From contig NZ_CP080544.1 in assembly GCF_019551435.1 (NCBI RefSeq), positions 1,054,001 through 1,118,000 of the forward strand: DNA of 64,000 nucleotides, given 5' to 3'. This document shows positions 9,154 to 18,424 of the stretch, in pieces. The notes beneath the pieces were generated by a model. That model did not search any database, had not been told where the DNA came from, and saw only the letters and a program-made list of their open reading frames with translations. The DNA is from Lysobacter soyae. Its GTDB lineage: Bacteria; Pseudomonadota; Gammaproteobacteria; Xanthomonadales; Xanthomonadaceae. Each line of letters opens with the position of its first letter. Within the stretch, counting starts at the first letter, position 1. The position numbers and the translations under genes were made by a program.

Positions 9154-10508
9154 GCGAGGTCCGACAAGGGTTGAAGCTGCGCGAGCACCATCGCGTCCGC
9201 CTGTGCCATGTCCAGCTCGTCAAGACGCTGCTTGCCGTGGGTGGCGGCGACAAGAATGTCGCGTTGGATATCACTGCGCGCCAGTGCGACCGCATAGGGA
9301 ATGCGCATGAAAGTCACCATGGTGTAGTGCGGAATAAATCGCTCGGGATGTCTGGCCTGAAGGGTCAATTCCAACTCACGCTGCAACAAAAACGCGGCAT
9401 CGTCGACTTTGTCGCGCATTTCCACATAGTTCTCCAGCGCCATTTGCTGGATCGCCGCAGCGTTGGGCATACGCTCTTCGCTGAATGCTTGGAAGGCGTC
9501 TGACAGTGCCGGTGAACGGTCCAAATGATTGGCCAAGCTGACGCAGTCTTCGAAGGCACAGTTCATGCCCTGGCCATGGAAGGGCACCATTGCGTGGGCG
9601 GCATCGCCGATCAGCACCGCCTTGTCCGCCAGATGCCAACGATCGAGATACAGTGTCGCCAGCTTGCCGACCGGGTTGCGGGCGAAATCTTCGGCAAGGT
9701 CCGGAATCAGCGGCAGGGTATCGGGGAATTGCGTTTCGAAAAGTGTCTGCGCCGCGTCAGGCGTCGTGATGAGTTCGAAGCTCGGATACACACCTTTTAG
9801 CGGCATAAACAGGGTGACCGTGAAAGTACGCTCATCATTGGGCAACGCGATGCACATGTAATGCCCGCGCGGCCAGATATGCAGCGCGTTCGGTTCGATC
9901 CGGAAGTCGCCGGAAGCGGTGGGCGGAATTTCCAGCTCCTTGTAGCCGTGATCCAGCCATTCGGTGCGTTCATCAAACGGCAACGTGGCGTGCATTTGTG
10001 CACGAAGCGTCGAACCGGCACCGTCCGCACCGATCAGCGCATTGAAGGGCACGACGTTCTCACCATCGGGCGTTTCAAATGTCGCCAGACGCGCTTCGAA
10101 ATCCACAGATTTCAAGGGCTGATTGAAATGCAAGCGGACGCCTGCACGTTCCGCGGCATTCAACAAAGTGATGTTGAGTTCGCCACGGCTGATCGACCAG
10201 ATCACCTCGCTGTCATCGCGGCCATAGCGCTGCAATTGCGACGCGCCCGCCAACGGGTGGACGAAGCGGCCGCGCATCATTACGGCCTGTTCCAGAACGC
10301 GATGATCCAAACCCGCTTGTTTAAGTGCATACAAGCCGCGCTCTGCCAGCGCCAGGTTGATCGAACGGCCGCCCGCATAGCCTTCGACGCGCGGATCGCC
10401 ACGCTGTTCAAAGACGTCGACTTGCCAGCCCCGTTGCGCGAGCAGACTCGCAAGCAGCGCTCCGGCAAGACCGCCGCCGATGATCGTCAGCTGTTTAGCG
10501 TCGGCCAT
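9150..10508 (-). CDS. kmo: Kynurenine 3-monooxygenase
   Basis: A 452-residue FAD-dependent aromatic hydroxylase converting kynurenine to 3-hydroxykynurenine with NADPH and oxygen. The FAD dinucleotide-binding GGGLAG is at residues 11-16, ALIGADGAGSTLR carries the DG motif, and LIGDAAHAMVPFHGQGMN carries the GD motif; the last is typical of KMO. The start ATG at 10508 lies 14 bases inside the end of kynU. Longer extensions upstream are out of keeping with the family because the FAD motif should be near residue 10. It sits with kynureninase, ACMSD and 3-HAO, so the kynurenine assignment is better supported than for an isolated hydroxylase. Confidence 0.95.
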   Translation of the reverse strand: MADAKQLTIIGGGLAGALLASLLAQRGWQVDVFEQRGDPRVEGYAGGRSINLALAERGLYALKQAGLDHRVLEQAVMMRGRFVHPLAGASQLQRYGRDDSEVIWSISRGELNITLLNAAERAGVRLHFNQPLKSVDFEARLATFETPDGENVVPFNALIGADGAGSTLRAQMHATLPFDERTEWLDHGYKELEIPPTASGDFRIEPNALHIWPRGHYMCIALPNDERTFTVTLFMPLKGVYPSFELITTPDAAQTLFETQFPDTLPLIPDLAEDFARNPVGKLATLYLDRWHLADKAVLIGDAAHAMVPFHGQGMNCAFEDCVSLANHLDRSPALSDAFQAFSEERMPNAAAIQQMALENYVEMRDKVDDAAFLLQRELELTLQARHPERFIPHYTMVTFMRIPYAVALARSDIQRDILVAATHGKQRLDELDMAQADAMVLAQLQPLSDLA

Positions 10509-11775
10509 GCATCCACTCCTGCGTGGCGCGTACGAAGCGTTGTACGTCGGCAACGTTGTTGTACAGAGGGGCGGGCGAGATGCGGATGACATCGGGTTCG
10601 CGCCAATCGCCCAAGACGCCTTGCGCTGCCAGATGCTCGAACAGCGAGCGACCCGCATCGCGACCCGCCTTCACTCGCAAGGACAATTGCGCGCCACGTT
10701 TTTCCGCAGACATCGGCGTGATGATCTCGATGGCATCCGACAGGTAGGTCTCGATGCATTGCGCCAGATACTGGGTGAGTTGAAGGGACTTTTCCCGCAA
10801 CGCCGGCATGCCTGCACGTTTGAACTGATCCAGCGATGCACGCAGGGGCGCCAGTCCGAGAATCGGCGGATTCGACAATTGCCAGCCGTCGGCGCCGCGC
10901 GTCGGGTTGAATTCCGTCCCCATCTTGAATCGCACATCGGGATTGTTGCCCCACCAGCCCGCCAATCGCGGACGCGTCGTCTCGGCATGGCGTTCATGGA
11001 CGAAACAGCCGCCCACCGCACCCGGACCGGCATTGCAGTATTTGTAATGGCACCACACAGCAAAATCGGCGTCGTCATCGTGCAACTGCAACGGCAAGTT
11101 GCCGACGGCATGCGCCAGGTCGAAACCGACCAGTGCGCCCGCCTCGTGCGCCGCGCCTGCAATCGCTTGCAAATCGAACGCTTGCCCTGTGCGGTATTGC
11201 ACGCCGGGCCACAGCACCAAGCTCAGACGTTTGCCGTGCGTACGAATGGCATCGATGATGCATTGATCGGAGAAAACGCCGTTGGGCAAATCGGGCTCGA
11301 CTTCGATCAGCGAATTTTGGGCGTTGAAGCCGTGAAACTTCAACTGCGATTCCACGGCATAGCGATCAGAGGGAAAGCTACCGGCTTCAATCAGGATGGC
11401 CGTGCGTTCAATTGTCGGCTGATAGAAGCTCACCATCATCAAATGAAGATTGGCGGTGAGCGAATTCATCGCCACGACTTCATGGGGTTTGGCACCGACC
11501 AGGGCAGCGAGGTCGTCCCTTACCAATTCGTGATACGGCATCCACTGCGCTTGGCCGGTGAAGTGGCCTTCGACCGCTTCGTCGGCCCATTTGCTCAAGA
11601 CTTCTTCCACCTGCGCGCGTGCGCCCTTGGGTTGCAGTCCCAGGGAATTGCCGACGAAGTAGGCTTGCGGTTCACCCGCATGTTTAGGAAACAGGAATTC
11701 ATCGCGAAAGGACTTGAGCGGATCGGCTTGATCCATGCGCGTCGCGAACTCGGGAGACAACAGGTCTTGGTTCAT
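10495..11775 (-). CDS. kynU: Kynureninase
   Basis: A 426-residue PLP enzyme that cleaves 3-hydroxykynurenine (or kynurenine) to 3-hydroxyanthranilate (or anthranilate) and alanine. The PLP lysine is Lys245 in HYKYCNAGPGAVGG, and FDLAHAVGN (Asp219) contacts the cofactor; the substrate loop FVGNSLGLQPK is near residue 40. The ATG at 11775 overlaps the TGA of the ACMSD gene as ATGA, which fixes the start against an upstream alternative. Partner genes on both sides complete the route from kynurenine to 2-aminomuconate semialdehyde. Confidence 0.96.
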   Translation of the reverse strand: MNQDLLSPEFATRMDQADPLKSFRDEFLFPKHAGEPQAYFVGNSLGLQPKGARAQVEEVLSKWADEAVEGHFTGQAQWMPYHELVRDDLAALVGAKPHEVVAMNSLTANLHLMMVSFYQPTIERTAILIEAGSFPSDRYAVESQLKFHGFNAQNSLIEVEPDLPNGVFSDQCIIDAIRTHGKRLSLVLWPGVQYRTGQAFDLQAIAGAAHEAGALVGFDLAHAVGNLPLQLHDDDADFAVWCHYKYCNAGPGAVGGCFVHERHAETTRPRLAGWWGNNPDVRFKMGTEFNPTRGADGWQLSNPPILGLAPLRASLDQFKRAGMPALREKSLQLTQYLAQCIETYLSDAIEIITPMSAEKRGAQLSLRVKAGRDAGRSLFEHLAAQGVLGDWREPDVIRISPAPLYNNVADVQRFVRATQEWMHGRR

Positions 11776-12782
11776 GAAAATCTCGTTTCTTTCAGGCCGA
11801 GCCACTCAAGCGCTGTGCCGTTGTAGAGCCGTGCGCGTGAGACTTCGTCCAACGGCAAGCGTTCGATGCTTTCGCCGGGTGTTTGTTCGCCCAAGGGGAA
11901 GGGGTAGTCGGTGCCCAACATCACCCGATCGGCGCCGCACACGTCCAACAAATATTTGAGCGCCAGTTCGTCCGCGACCCAAGAGTCGAAGTACAGGCGC
12001 TTCAAGTATTCACGCGGGTTGCGGAAGTTGTCGGTGGCGACGAGGTCAGGACGCATTTTGAAACCGTGCTCGATTCGGCCGATGGTGTAGGGGAAACTCC
12101 CGCCGCCGTGCGCGAGGCAGACGCGCAAATTCGGAAGGCGTTCCAGCACTCCGCCGAAAATCAAACAGCAGGCGGCGCGCGATTGCTCGGCCGGCATGCC
12201 GACCAGCCAAGGCAACCAGTACTTGGGCATGGACTCGCTGCCCATCATGTCCCAAGGATGGACAAGGATGGCCGCACCCAACTCCGAGGCCGCTTCGAAG
12301 AACGGAAACAATTCAGGGGCATCGAGATTCATGTCGCCGATATGCGAACCGATCTGAACGCCTTGCAGTCCCAGTTCGTCCATGCAGCGTTCCAATTCGC
12401 GGATGGCCAATTCGGGAGATTGCATTGGCACGGTACCGATGCCGGCATAGTGCTTGGGATAGCTGCGACAGGCTTCTGCCATGTGGTCGTTCAACGCACG
12501 GTGCAACTCCAAAGCATGGTGCGGTTTCGCCCAGTACGAAAACATCACTGGGACCGTCGACAACACCTGCACTTGCACGCCGAACTCGGCGTAGTCGGTA
12601 ATGCGAATTTCCGGATCCCAGGTTTTCGGCCAGATTTCGCGGAAAAATTTGCCGTCCTTGTAGATGCGATGGCGACCGTCGTCACCGTGGTGAATGACGG
12701 CGAAGCGCGGATCGCCGTACTTGCTTGCCAGATCGGGCCAATCCTTGGGAAGGTAGTGCGCGTGGATATCGATCTTGAGCAT
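11772..12782 (-). CDS. acmsd: 2-Amino-3-carboxymuconate-6-semialdehyde decarboxylase (ACMSD)
   Basis: A 336-residue amidohydrolase-fold, zinc-dependent decarboxylase that turns ACMS into 2-aminomuconate semialdehyde and CO2. The metal ligands are visible: His7 and His9 in IDIHAHYLP, His175 in LVHPWDMM, and Asp292 in LGTDYPFPLGE, with the catalytic His225 in LAHGGGSFPY. Length matches characterised Pseudomonas ACMSD (about 334). It lies 14 bases downstream of the 3-HAO gene. Its presence means that ACMS made by 3-HAO is at least partly diverted from spontaneous quinolinate (NAD) formation to degradation or picolinate. Confidence 0.96.
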   Translation of the reverse strand: MLKIDIHAHYLPKDWPDLASKYGDPRFAVIHHGDDGRHRIYKDGKFFREIWPKTWDPEIRITDYAEFGVQVQVLSTVPVMFSYWAKPHHALELHRALNDHMAEACRSYPKHYAGIGTVPMQSPELAIRELERCMDELGLQGVQIGSHIGDMNLDAPELFPFFEAASELGAAILVHPWDMMGSESMPKYWLPWLVGMPAEQSRAACCLIFGGVLERLPNLRVCLAHGGGSFPYTIGRIEHGFKMRPDLVATDNFRNPREYLKRLYFDSWVADELALKYLLDVCGADRVMLGTDYPFPLGEQTPGESIERLPLDEVSRARLYNGTALEWLGLKETRFS

Positions 12783-12796
12783 GAGGTGATGTCGGG

Positions 12797-13345
12797 TCAG
12801 GTGATGTCCGCTTGTGAGCTGGCATCAAGTTCGTATCGGGTGGGTCTCGGATTCAAAGTGCCGCAATGCTTGCAGGTGCGCAAGTCTTCGCTGCGATAAA
12901 AACGCTCGAACACGGCAAAGAAATCCTTTTCGATATCTTCGAGATGGAAGAATTCCTCGTAAATCTTTTCATTGCAGTTGACGCAGAACCACATCAATGC
13001 GTCATCTTCGTGCGCGAGACGCTTGCGCTCCATCACCAGACCGACGGATCCCGGCATGCGTTGCGGGCTGTGCGGAATGCGCGGCGGCAAGTAAAAAATC
13101 TCACCCGCTTTGATCGGGATATCCCGTACCTGTCCGTCCTCTTGGATTCGCAGGACCATCTCGCCTTCAATTTGGTAGAACCACTCCGGTCCCTCTTCAA
13201 AGTGGTAGTCGGTGCGCGCATTCGGGCCGCCGACAATCATCACGATGAAGTCATCTTGGACGATGGTCTTGTTGCCGACCGGCGGTTTGAGCAGGTGGCG
13301 GTGTTCTTCAATCCAGGCAGGCAAGTTGATCGGGTTCGGCAACAT
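12797..13345 (-). CDS. nbaC: 3-Hydroxyanthranilate 3,4-dioxygenase
   Basis: A 182-residue cupin dioxygenase that opens the ring of 3-hydroxyanthranilate to give ACMS. The iron site is His48, Glu54 and His92; Arg44 and Arg96 fit the substrate-binding arginines. The C terminus carries the second, rubredoxin-like metal site of bacterial enzymes: Cys121/Cys124 in WFCVNCNEK and Cys158/Cys161 in TCKHCGT. The start shares one base with the stop of the RidA gene (TGATG read on the minus strand), so coupling is likely. Confidence 0.96.
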   Translation of the reverse strand: MLPNPINLPAWIEEHRHLLKPPVGNKTIVQDDFIVMIVGGPNARTDYHFEEGPEWFYQIEGEMVLRIQEDGQVRDIPIKAGEIFYLPPRIPHSPQRMPGSVGLVMERKRLAHEDDALMWFCVNCNEKIYEEFFHLEDIEKDFFAVFERFYRSEDLRTCKHCGTLNPRPTRYELDASSQADIT

Positions 13346-13776
13346 CAGTCATCCTTCAGCACGGCGGTGCATTTGAATTCGATGGCAATCGGTGCGGGCA
13401 GGGCGGTGATCCCGACCGTCGTGCGGCAAGGGGCAGACGCCGCTTGCGGAAATTTCTCTGCCCAAATGGCGTTGTAGGTTTTGAAGTCGCGGTCCATGTC
13501 AGTCAGGAACACTGTCACGTCCACGACGTCCGACCACGTCGCGCCACAGGCATTCAAGACGCGCTCGACATTGTCCAAGACCGACCGCGTTTGCAATGCG
13601 ATGTCATACGCGATCAGCCGGCCGTCGGCGTCATAGGTGTTGCCGGGTGCTTGGTTGGTTTCGGGGTCGCGCGGGCCGATCCCGGAAAGGAACAAGAATC
13701 GACCGGCGCGGCGCGCATGCGGGTAGTGGCCAACCGGAAGCGGCGCAGCATCACTGTGGATGCTTTCTGTCGTCAT
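13345..13776 (-). CDS. RidA/YjgF family protein, probable 2-aminomuconate deaminase
   Basis: A 143-residue RidA-family protein. The family arginine is in [12 protein letters not shown], and [15 protein letters not shown] plus [17 protein letters not shown] are typical RidA stretches. RidA proteins hydrolyse enamines or imines; in nba-type gene clusters for 3-hydroxyanthranilate breakdown a RidA member is the 2-aminomuconate deaminase, and the place of this gene directly before 3-HAO makes that role likely. A general enamine-quenching role cannot be excluded. The ATG at 13776 overlaps the TGA of the carbonic anhydrase gene as ATGA. Confidence 0.82.
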   Translation of the reverse strand: MTTESIHSDAAPLPVGHYPHARRAGRFLFLSGIGPRDPETNQAPGNTYDADGRLIAYDIALQTRSVLDNVERVLNACGATWSDVVDVTVFLTDMDRDFKTYNAIWAEKFPQAASAPCRTTVGITALPAPIAIEFKCTAVLKDD

Positions 13777-14435
13777 CGGTTTTCCGTATCGATGTGGATT
13801 TGCGCGAGGGCGCGCGCGTATTGCGTCTTCAAGACCTCGTTCGAATCGATGTTCAGACCGATGTCGTGGACGATGCCGTCCTTCAAGCTGTAGACCCAGC
13901 CGTGAACAACCAGCTTCTGACCCCGCGCCCACGCGTCCTGAACGATTGTGGTCGTGCACACATGGGTGACTTGTTCCAAAGCGTTCAAATCGCAGAGTCG
14001 GTCGTGACGCAGTTCCTGATCTCCCAGCGATTCGATGAAATCAGCGTGTTTATCGCGAACGTCAGTCACATGGCGGATCCAGTTGTCTGCCAACCCGAGC
14101 CGGCTTTGATTCAAACCGGCGTGGACGCCGCCGCAACCATAGTGACCCACCACCAGGATATGTTCGACTTTCAGAACATCGACGGCAAACTGGATCACCG
14201 AGAGGCAATTCAGATCGGTGTGAACGACGACATTGGCGATGTTGCGATGGACGAAGACCTCACCGGGTGCGACGTCCACCACTTGGTTCGCAGGCACGCG
14301 GGAATCAGAGCAGCCTATCCACAAGTATTTCGGGGCTTGCTGCTTGGAAAGCCGCTGAAAGAACGTCGGATCCTCGGCATGGACACGCTCGGACCATTGG
14401 CGATTGTTTTCAAGCAGGCCATTCAAATGTGTCAT
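13773..14435 (-). CDS. can: Beta-class carbonic anhydrase
   Basis: A 220-residue beta carbonic anhydrase interconverting CO2 and bicarbonate. Zinc ligands fall at the same numbers as in E. coli Can: Cys42 and Asp44 in GCSDSRVPAN, then His98 and Cys101 in GHYGCGGVH. The gene is coupled by ATGA overlaps on both sides, to a small unknown protein upstream and RidA downstream. Because ACMSD, two genes further on, releases CO2, co-expression with a carbonic anhydrase may have a metabolic reason, but this is inference. Confidence 0.96.
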   Translation of the reverse strand: MTHLNGLLENNRQWSERVHAEDPTFFQRLSKQQAPKYLWIGCSDSRVPANQVVDVAPGEVFVHRNIANVVVHTDLNCLSVIQFAVDVLKVEHILVVGHYGCGGVHAGLNQSRLGLADNWIRHVTDVRDKHADFIESLGDQELRHDRLCDLNALEQVTHVCTTTIVQDAWARGQKLVVHGWVYSLKDGIVHDIGLNIDSNEVLKTQYARALAQIHIDTENR

Positions 14436-14746
14436 GCAGGGGTTCCCAATTTGCGCACCATGTGCGGTATCAAAGCGTCGTCATGCGCTGCGGTCGGCGG
14501 CGCGAATTCCGTCAGGCTGAAGCCGCGCATGCGTGCGTCGTCTTCGTCCAAACCGTCCCAAGACACGAACTCGGCGTCCATCAATGCGGCGCGCGCGGTA
14601 TCCGGACTGTCATAAGGCAGACGGTTGCCATCGGAATCCAGCACTTCTGCGGTGCCCGCATCCAATATCCGCATCCGTGCCCAGATGAGCGTGTTGCCCA
14701 AGGTGGCGAGCCACCATTCATCCCGCGGAAGTTCGTCGTCGATCAT
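14432..14746 (-). CDS. Small uncharacterised protein, 104 residues
   Basis: I do not recognise this protein. It is acidic and soluble with no signal peptide: it starts IDDELPRDEWWLATLGNTLIW, contains RILDAGTAEVLDSDGN (a look of a small beta-rich fold) and ends FAPPTAAHDDALIPHMVRK. The start at 14746 is chosen because it overlaps the upstream TGA in an ATGA pattern; the upstream open frame would only add unrelated sequence. Tight coupling to a two-helix membrane protein before it and to carbonic anhydrase after it argues that it is a real gene. Confidence 0.7.
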   Translation of the reverse strand: MIDDELPRDEWWLATLGNTLIWARMRILDAGTAEVLDSDGNRLPYDSPDTARAALMDAEFVSWDGLDEDDARMRGFSLTEFAPPTAAHDDALIPHMVRKLGTPA

Positions 14747-15060
14747 CCGCCTACTCCCGGATACAGCGTTGCAAAGAGGTAAAGCAAAAAGGCGAAAAAC
14801 AGACCCGTCAAAATGATGATGAGCGAGATTCGCGCAGGTGTTGCCAATCCGGTGAACGAGCGATCCTGCAAACTGCGATAGTGACCCGTGAGCAACCACC
14901 AGAGCGCTTTGGGATTCAAGAACGCGAATTCCCCGAGCAGGGGTTTGGTTTCAGGGTGTTTGTCGCGCAGATGCACGAGCGACAGCGGCCAAAAAATCAC
15001 GAAGGCGGTGGCGCCTGCAATGGCCATTGCCACAAACCACAATGCGAAAAACAGGACCAT
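14743..15060 (-). CDS. Small two-helix inner membrane protein, 105 residues
   Basis: A 105-residue protein with a hydrophobic helix at about residues 3-28 and another at about 78-99, and a short polar middle part (HLRDKHPETKPLLGEF, then LLTGHYRSLQDRSF). The layout resembles universal stress protein B (UspB, 111 residues, two helices with a YR-containing linker) but I cannot confirm homology. It begins two bases after the stop of asnS and its stop overlaps the next start, so it is the second gene of the asnS-led run. Confidence 0.72.
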   Translation of the reverse strand: MVLFFALWFVAMAIAGATAFVIFWPLSLVHLRDKHPETKPLLGEFAFLNPKALWWLLTGHYRSLQDRSFTGLATPARISLIIILTGLFFAFLLYLFATLYPGVGG

Positions 15061-15062
15061 GA

Positions 15063-16457
<1,395 letters not shown>

Positions 16458-16529
16458 GGTGCGAGGCGCTCGGGATGAATCTTGGGGAAACATCCATAAT
16501 AAAGGAAAGCCCGCCGGAGGCATGGTGGC

Positions 16530-16558
16530 TTGAAGCGGGTGCAGCTCGGCCCCATGAT
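16530..16558 (+). promoter_or_regulatory. Probable promoter of iscA, leaderless arrangement
   Basis: A TTGAAG -35-like hexamer at 16530-16535 is followed after 17 bases by CATGAT at 16553-16558. Six bases later comes the ATG at 16565, so the expected transcription start is the A of the start codon. There is no Shine-Dalgarno before the ATG, which agrees with a leaderless mRNA. Confidence 0.5.
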
Positions 16559-16564
16559 GTGCGC

Positions 16565-16906
16565 ATGAGTATCCAATTGGCGCCCTCGGCGCTTGAACGC
16601 GTACAAAGTTATCTCGCCGCCGAGCCCGCCAAGGCAGGGCTTCGATTTGGTGTCCGCAAGACCGGCTGTTCGGGCTGGGGCTATGTCATCGAGATGGCAG
16701 ATGCGGTGAACGACGCCGATGCGGTTTTCGAACAGGCGGGCGTCAAAATTCTCGTGGATCCTGCGAGCCTGCCCCTGGTCGACGGCACGGAGATTGATTT
16801 CATCAAGCAGGGCCTGAATGAGCAGTTTGTTTTCAGAAACCCGCAGGTGAAGGGCGAGTGCGGTTGTGGTGAGAGCTTCACCACTGACCCCGACAAAGCG
16901 CTCTGA
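16565..16906 (+). CDS. iscA: Iron-sulfur cluster assembly protein IscA
   Basis: A 113-residue A-type carrier that delivers iron-sulfur clusters to apo-proteins. The three ligating cysteines have the E. coli IscA numbering: Cys35 in [10 protein letters not shown] and Cys99/Cys101 in [10 protein letters not shown]; the [13 protein letters not shown] segment favours IscA over ErpA. The open frame extends upstream to 16475, but the family N terminus and the promoter spacing support ATG 16565. It is divergent from asnS and stands alone, without iscR, iscS or iscU in the window. Several window products (FdxA, RnfB-like, QueG, RimO, IspG, Mrp) need or carry iron-sulfur clusters. Confidence 0.93.
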   Translation: MSIQLAPSALERVQSYLAAEPAKAGLRFGVRKTGCSGWGYVIEMADAVNDADAVFEQAGVKILVDPASLPLVDGTEIDFIKQGLNEQFVFRNPQVKGECGCGESFTTDPDKAL

Positions 16907-16927
16907 GTCGTCCGGCGCGGCGTTGCC

Positions 16928-16956
16928 TTGCGCACAAGTGATTGATTTGCCATAAT
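16928..16956 (+). promoter_or_regulatory. Promoter of the rpsF-rpsR-rplI operon
   Basis: TTGCGC at 16928-16933, a 17-base spacer and CATAAT at 16951-16956 form a good sigma-70-type promoter, the best I see in the window. The expected start of transcription is about 16963, leaving an 88-base leader before rpsF. Confidence 0.7.
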
Positions 16957-16962
16957 ATCCGG

Positions 16963-17050
16963 CTCCCCGGAAGGGGAGACCTTGCTCCATCCCAATGGGG
17001 GAGCTGTCCGGATCGCAATCCCGCGGCCGGGTATCCACAAGGAAAACACC
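16963..17050 (+). promoter_or_regulatory. Structured leader RNA of the rpsF operon
   Basis: The leader contains four interleaved pairing segments. Segment 1 CTCCCC (16963-16968) pairs with segment 2 GGGGAG (16973-16978) around a GGAA tetraloop. Segment 3 (GCTCC 16984-16988 and CCC 16991-16993) pairs with segment 4 (16997-17004, GGG then GGAGC). Segment 2 could instead pair with CTCC of segment 3, and segment 1 with segment 4. A CCGG at 17008-17011 can pair with 17027-17030 just before the AAGGA ribosome-binding site. S6-S18 autoregulation through the rpsF leader is known in bacteria; whether this is that element is inference. Confidence 0.5.
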
Positions 17051-17479
17051 ATGCGTCATTACGAAATCGTGTTCATGGTCCATCCGGACCAAAGCGAACA
17101 AGTGCCGGGCATGATCGAGCGCACCACCGCGCTGATCGAAGCCGCCGGCGGCAAAATCCACCGCACCGAAGATTGGGGCCGCCGCATGCTGGCTTACCCG
17201 ATCAACAATCTGGTGAAGGCCCACTACATCATGATGAACATCGAAGCCGATCAAGCTTCGTTGAACGAACTCGTTGACGGCTTCCGCTTCAACGATGCCG
17301 TGCTGCGTCACCTTGTGATCGCACGTGATGAAGCCGTGACCGAGCAATCCTTGATCATGAAGAACAAGGACGAGAAGGTCGAACGTGGTGACCGCGACCG
17401 TCGCCGTCGCGACGACGTTGAAGTCGAAGGCGTTGAAGATTCGGAAGAATCCGACGACGACACCACTGAAGCCGCCTGA
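17051..17479 (+). CDS. rpsF: 30S ribosomal protein S6
   Basis: A 142-residue S6 that binds the central domain of 16S rRNA together with S18. The start [18 protein letters not shown] and the block [20 protein letters not shown] are characteristic. The C terminus is a long charged tail, first Arg/Asp-rich ([11 protein letters not shown]) then very acidic ([11 protein letters not shown]), as in other gammaproteobacterial S6. A good AAGGA lies 8-9 bases before the ATG at 17051. The upstream 144 bases hold the promoter and leader. rpsR follows after 11 bases. Confidence 0.98.
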   Translation: MRHYEIVFMVHPDQSEQVPGMIERTTALIEAAGGKIHRTEDWGRRMLAYPINNLVKAHYIMMNIEADQASLNELVDGFRFNDAVLRHLVIARDEAVTEQSLIMKNKDEKVERGDRDRRRRDDVEVEGVEDSEESDDDTTEAA

Positions 17480-17490
17480 GGAGTACACAC

Positions 17491-17721
17491 ATGTCCAAGT
17501 TCTTCCGCCGTCGCAAGTTCTGCAAATTCACCGCAGAAGGCATCGTTGAAGTCGATTACAAAGACCTCAATACTCTGCGCCAATACATCACCGAAAACGG
17601 CAAGATCATCCCGAGCCGCATCACTGGTACCAAGTCGCGCTACCAGCGCCAACTGGCTACCGCCGTGAAGCGCGCCCGCTTCCTCGCGCTGTTGCCGTAT
17701 ACCGACAACCACGACGTTTGA
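17491..17721 (+). CDS. rpsR: 30S ribosomal protein S18
   Basis: A 76-residue S18, partner of S6 on the platform of the small subunit. [16 protein letters not shown] at the start and the family block [20 protein letters not shown] are clear. A GAGGAG Shine-Dalgarno overlaps the end of rpsF. rplI follows after 61 bases that contain no separate promoter I can recognise. Confidence 0.98.
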   Translation: MSKFFRRRKFCKFTAEGIVEVDYKDLNTLRQYITENGKIIPSRITGTKSRYQRQLATAVKRARFLALLPYTDNHDV

Positions 17722-17782
17722 TCGCCGCTGTCCATCCGGACAACAACACTGCTGCAGCGAACGCTGCTAACGGAGACACCCC

Positions 17783-18235
17783 ATGAAATTGATTCTGTTG
17801 CAAAAAGTCCAAAACCTCGGCGCGCTCGGCGATACCGTCAACGTGAAGCCGGGCTACGGCCGCAACTTCCTCGTGCCCCAAGGCAAAGCCGTGCCGGCCA
17901 CGGCCGCAAACCTGGCCTCGTTCGAAGCGAAGCGCGCTGAATACGAAGCGAAAGCCAAGTCGATCCTTGACGAAGCCGAAGCGCGTCGTGCCAAACTCGA
18001 CGGTGGCAGCGTGACCATCAAGGCGCACGCATCGGCCGAAGGCAAGTTGTACGGTTCGGTCACCCCGCGTGACATCGCTGATGCGCTCACCGCGCAAGGC
18101 ACCCCGGTGCAAAAGAGCGAAGTGGTGTTGGGCGAAGGTCCGATCCGCCACACCGGCGAATTCGACGTGGTGCTGCACTTCGCGGCAGACGTCGAAACCA
18201 CGGTCAAGGTCATCGTCGAAGGTGACGCTGCCTGA
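17783..18235 (+). CDS. rplI: 50S ribosomal protein L9
   Basis: A 150-residue L9 with the usual two-domain build: an N-terminal domain ([19 protein letters not shown], then [15 protein letters not shown]), a long connecting helix rich in Ala/Lys/Glu (about residues 45-75) and a C-terminal rRNA-binding domain. GGAGA precedes the ATG. It is the last gene of the S6-S18-L9 operon and is followed by a strong terminator. Confidence 0.98.
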   Translation: MKLILLQKVQNLGALGDTVNVKPGYGRNFLVPQGKAVPATAANLASFEAKRAEYEAKAKSILDEAEARRAKLDGGSVTIKAHASAEGKLYGSVTPRDIADALTAQGTPVQKSEVVLGEGPIRHTGEFDVVLHFAADVETTVKVIVEGDAA

Positions 18236-18256
18236 TCGCAGGTTCCATGTTGTTTG

Positions 18257-18286
18257 ATACGGGCGCTTCGGCGCCCGTATTTTTTT
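18257..18286 (+). terminator. Rho-independent terminator after rplI
   Basis: A perfect 10-base stem (18257-18266 with 18271-18280) closed by a TTCG tetraloop and followed by six T residues. It ends the ribosomal operon and separates it from dnaB. Confidence 0.95.
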
Positions 18287-18338
18287 GTCTCAATCGGTGA
18301 GACGGCGTTCGCGTATAGGTATTGAAGATTCCCACCGG

Positions 18339-18347
18339 TTATCCACA
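18339..18347 (+). promoter_or_regulatory. Consensus DnaA box upstream of dnaB
   Basis: TTATCCACA, the perfect nine-base DnaA box, lies 78 bases before the dnaB start in a 138-base intergenic region. A single box ahead of the replicative helicase gene suggests DnaA-linked control of dnaB. No cluster of boxes or AT-rich unwinding element is present, so it is not an origin. Confidence 0.65.
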
Positions 18348-18424
18348 GGCTTGTCCCTAACACCGGGATGCGTCGACGTGATTAGATGGTCGGCCGTTGC
18401 AATGTTTCATGGAGCCCTTGTCCG

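Noticed and set aside
10480-11826. 448-residue plus-strand frame opposite kynU
   Set aside because: Antisense to kynureninase with its intact PLP site; no recognisable family.
14327-14336. Second DnaA-like box (CTATCCACA) inside the carbonic anhydrase gene
   Set aside because: One mismatch and inside a conserved coding region; best seen as chance.
13596-14615. 339-residue plus-strand frame opposite carbonic anhydrase
   Set aside because: Antisense to the zinc-binding core of carbonic anhydrase and to RidA; shadow-type composition.
18257-18424. Possible replication origin because of the DnaA box near dnaB
   Set aside because: Only one perfect box, no AT-rich unwinding stretch, and no dnaA, dnaN or parAB genes.
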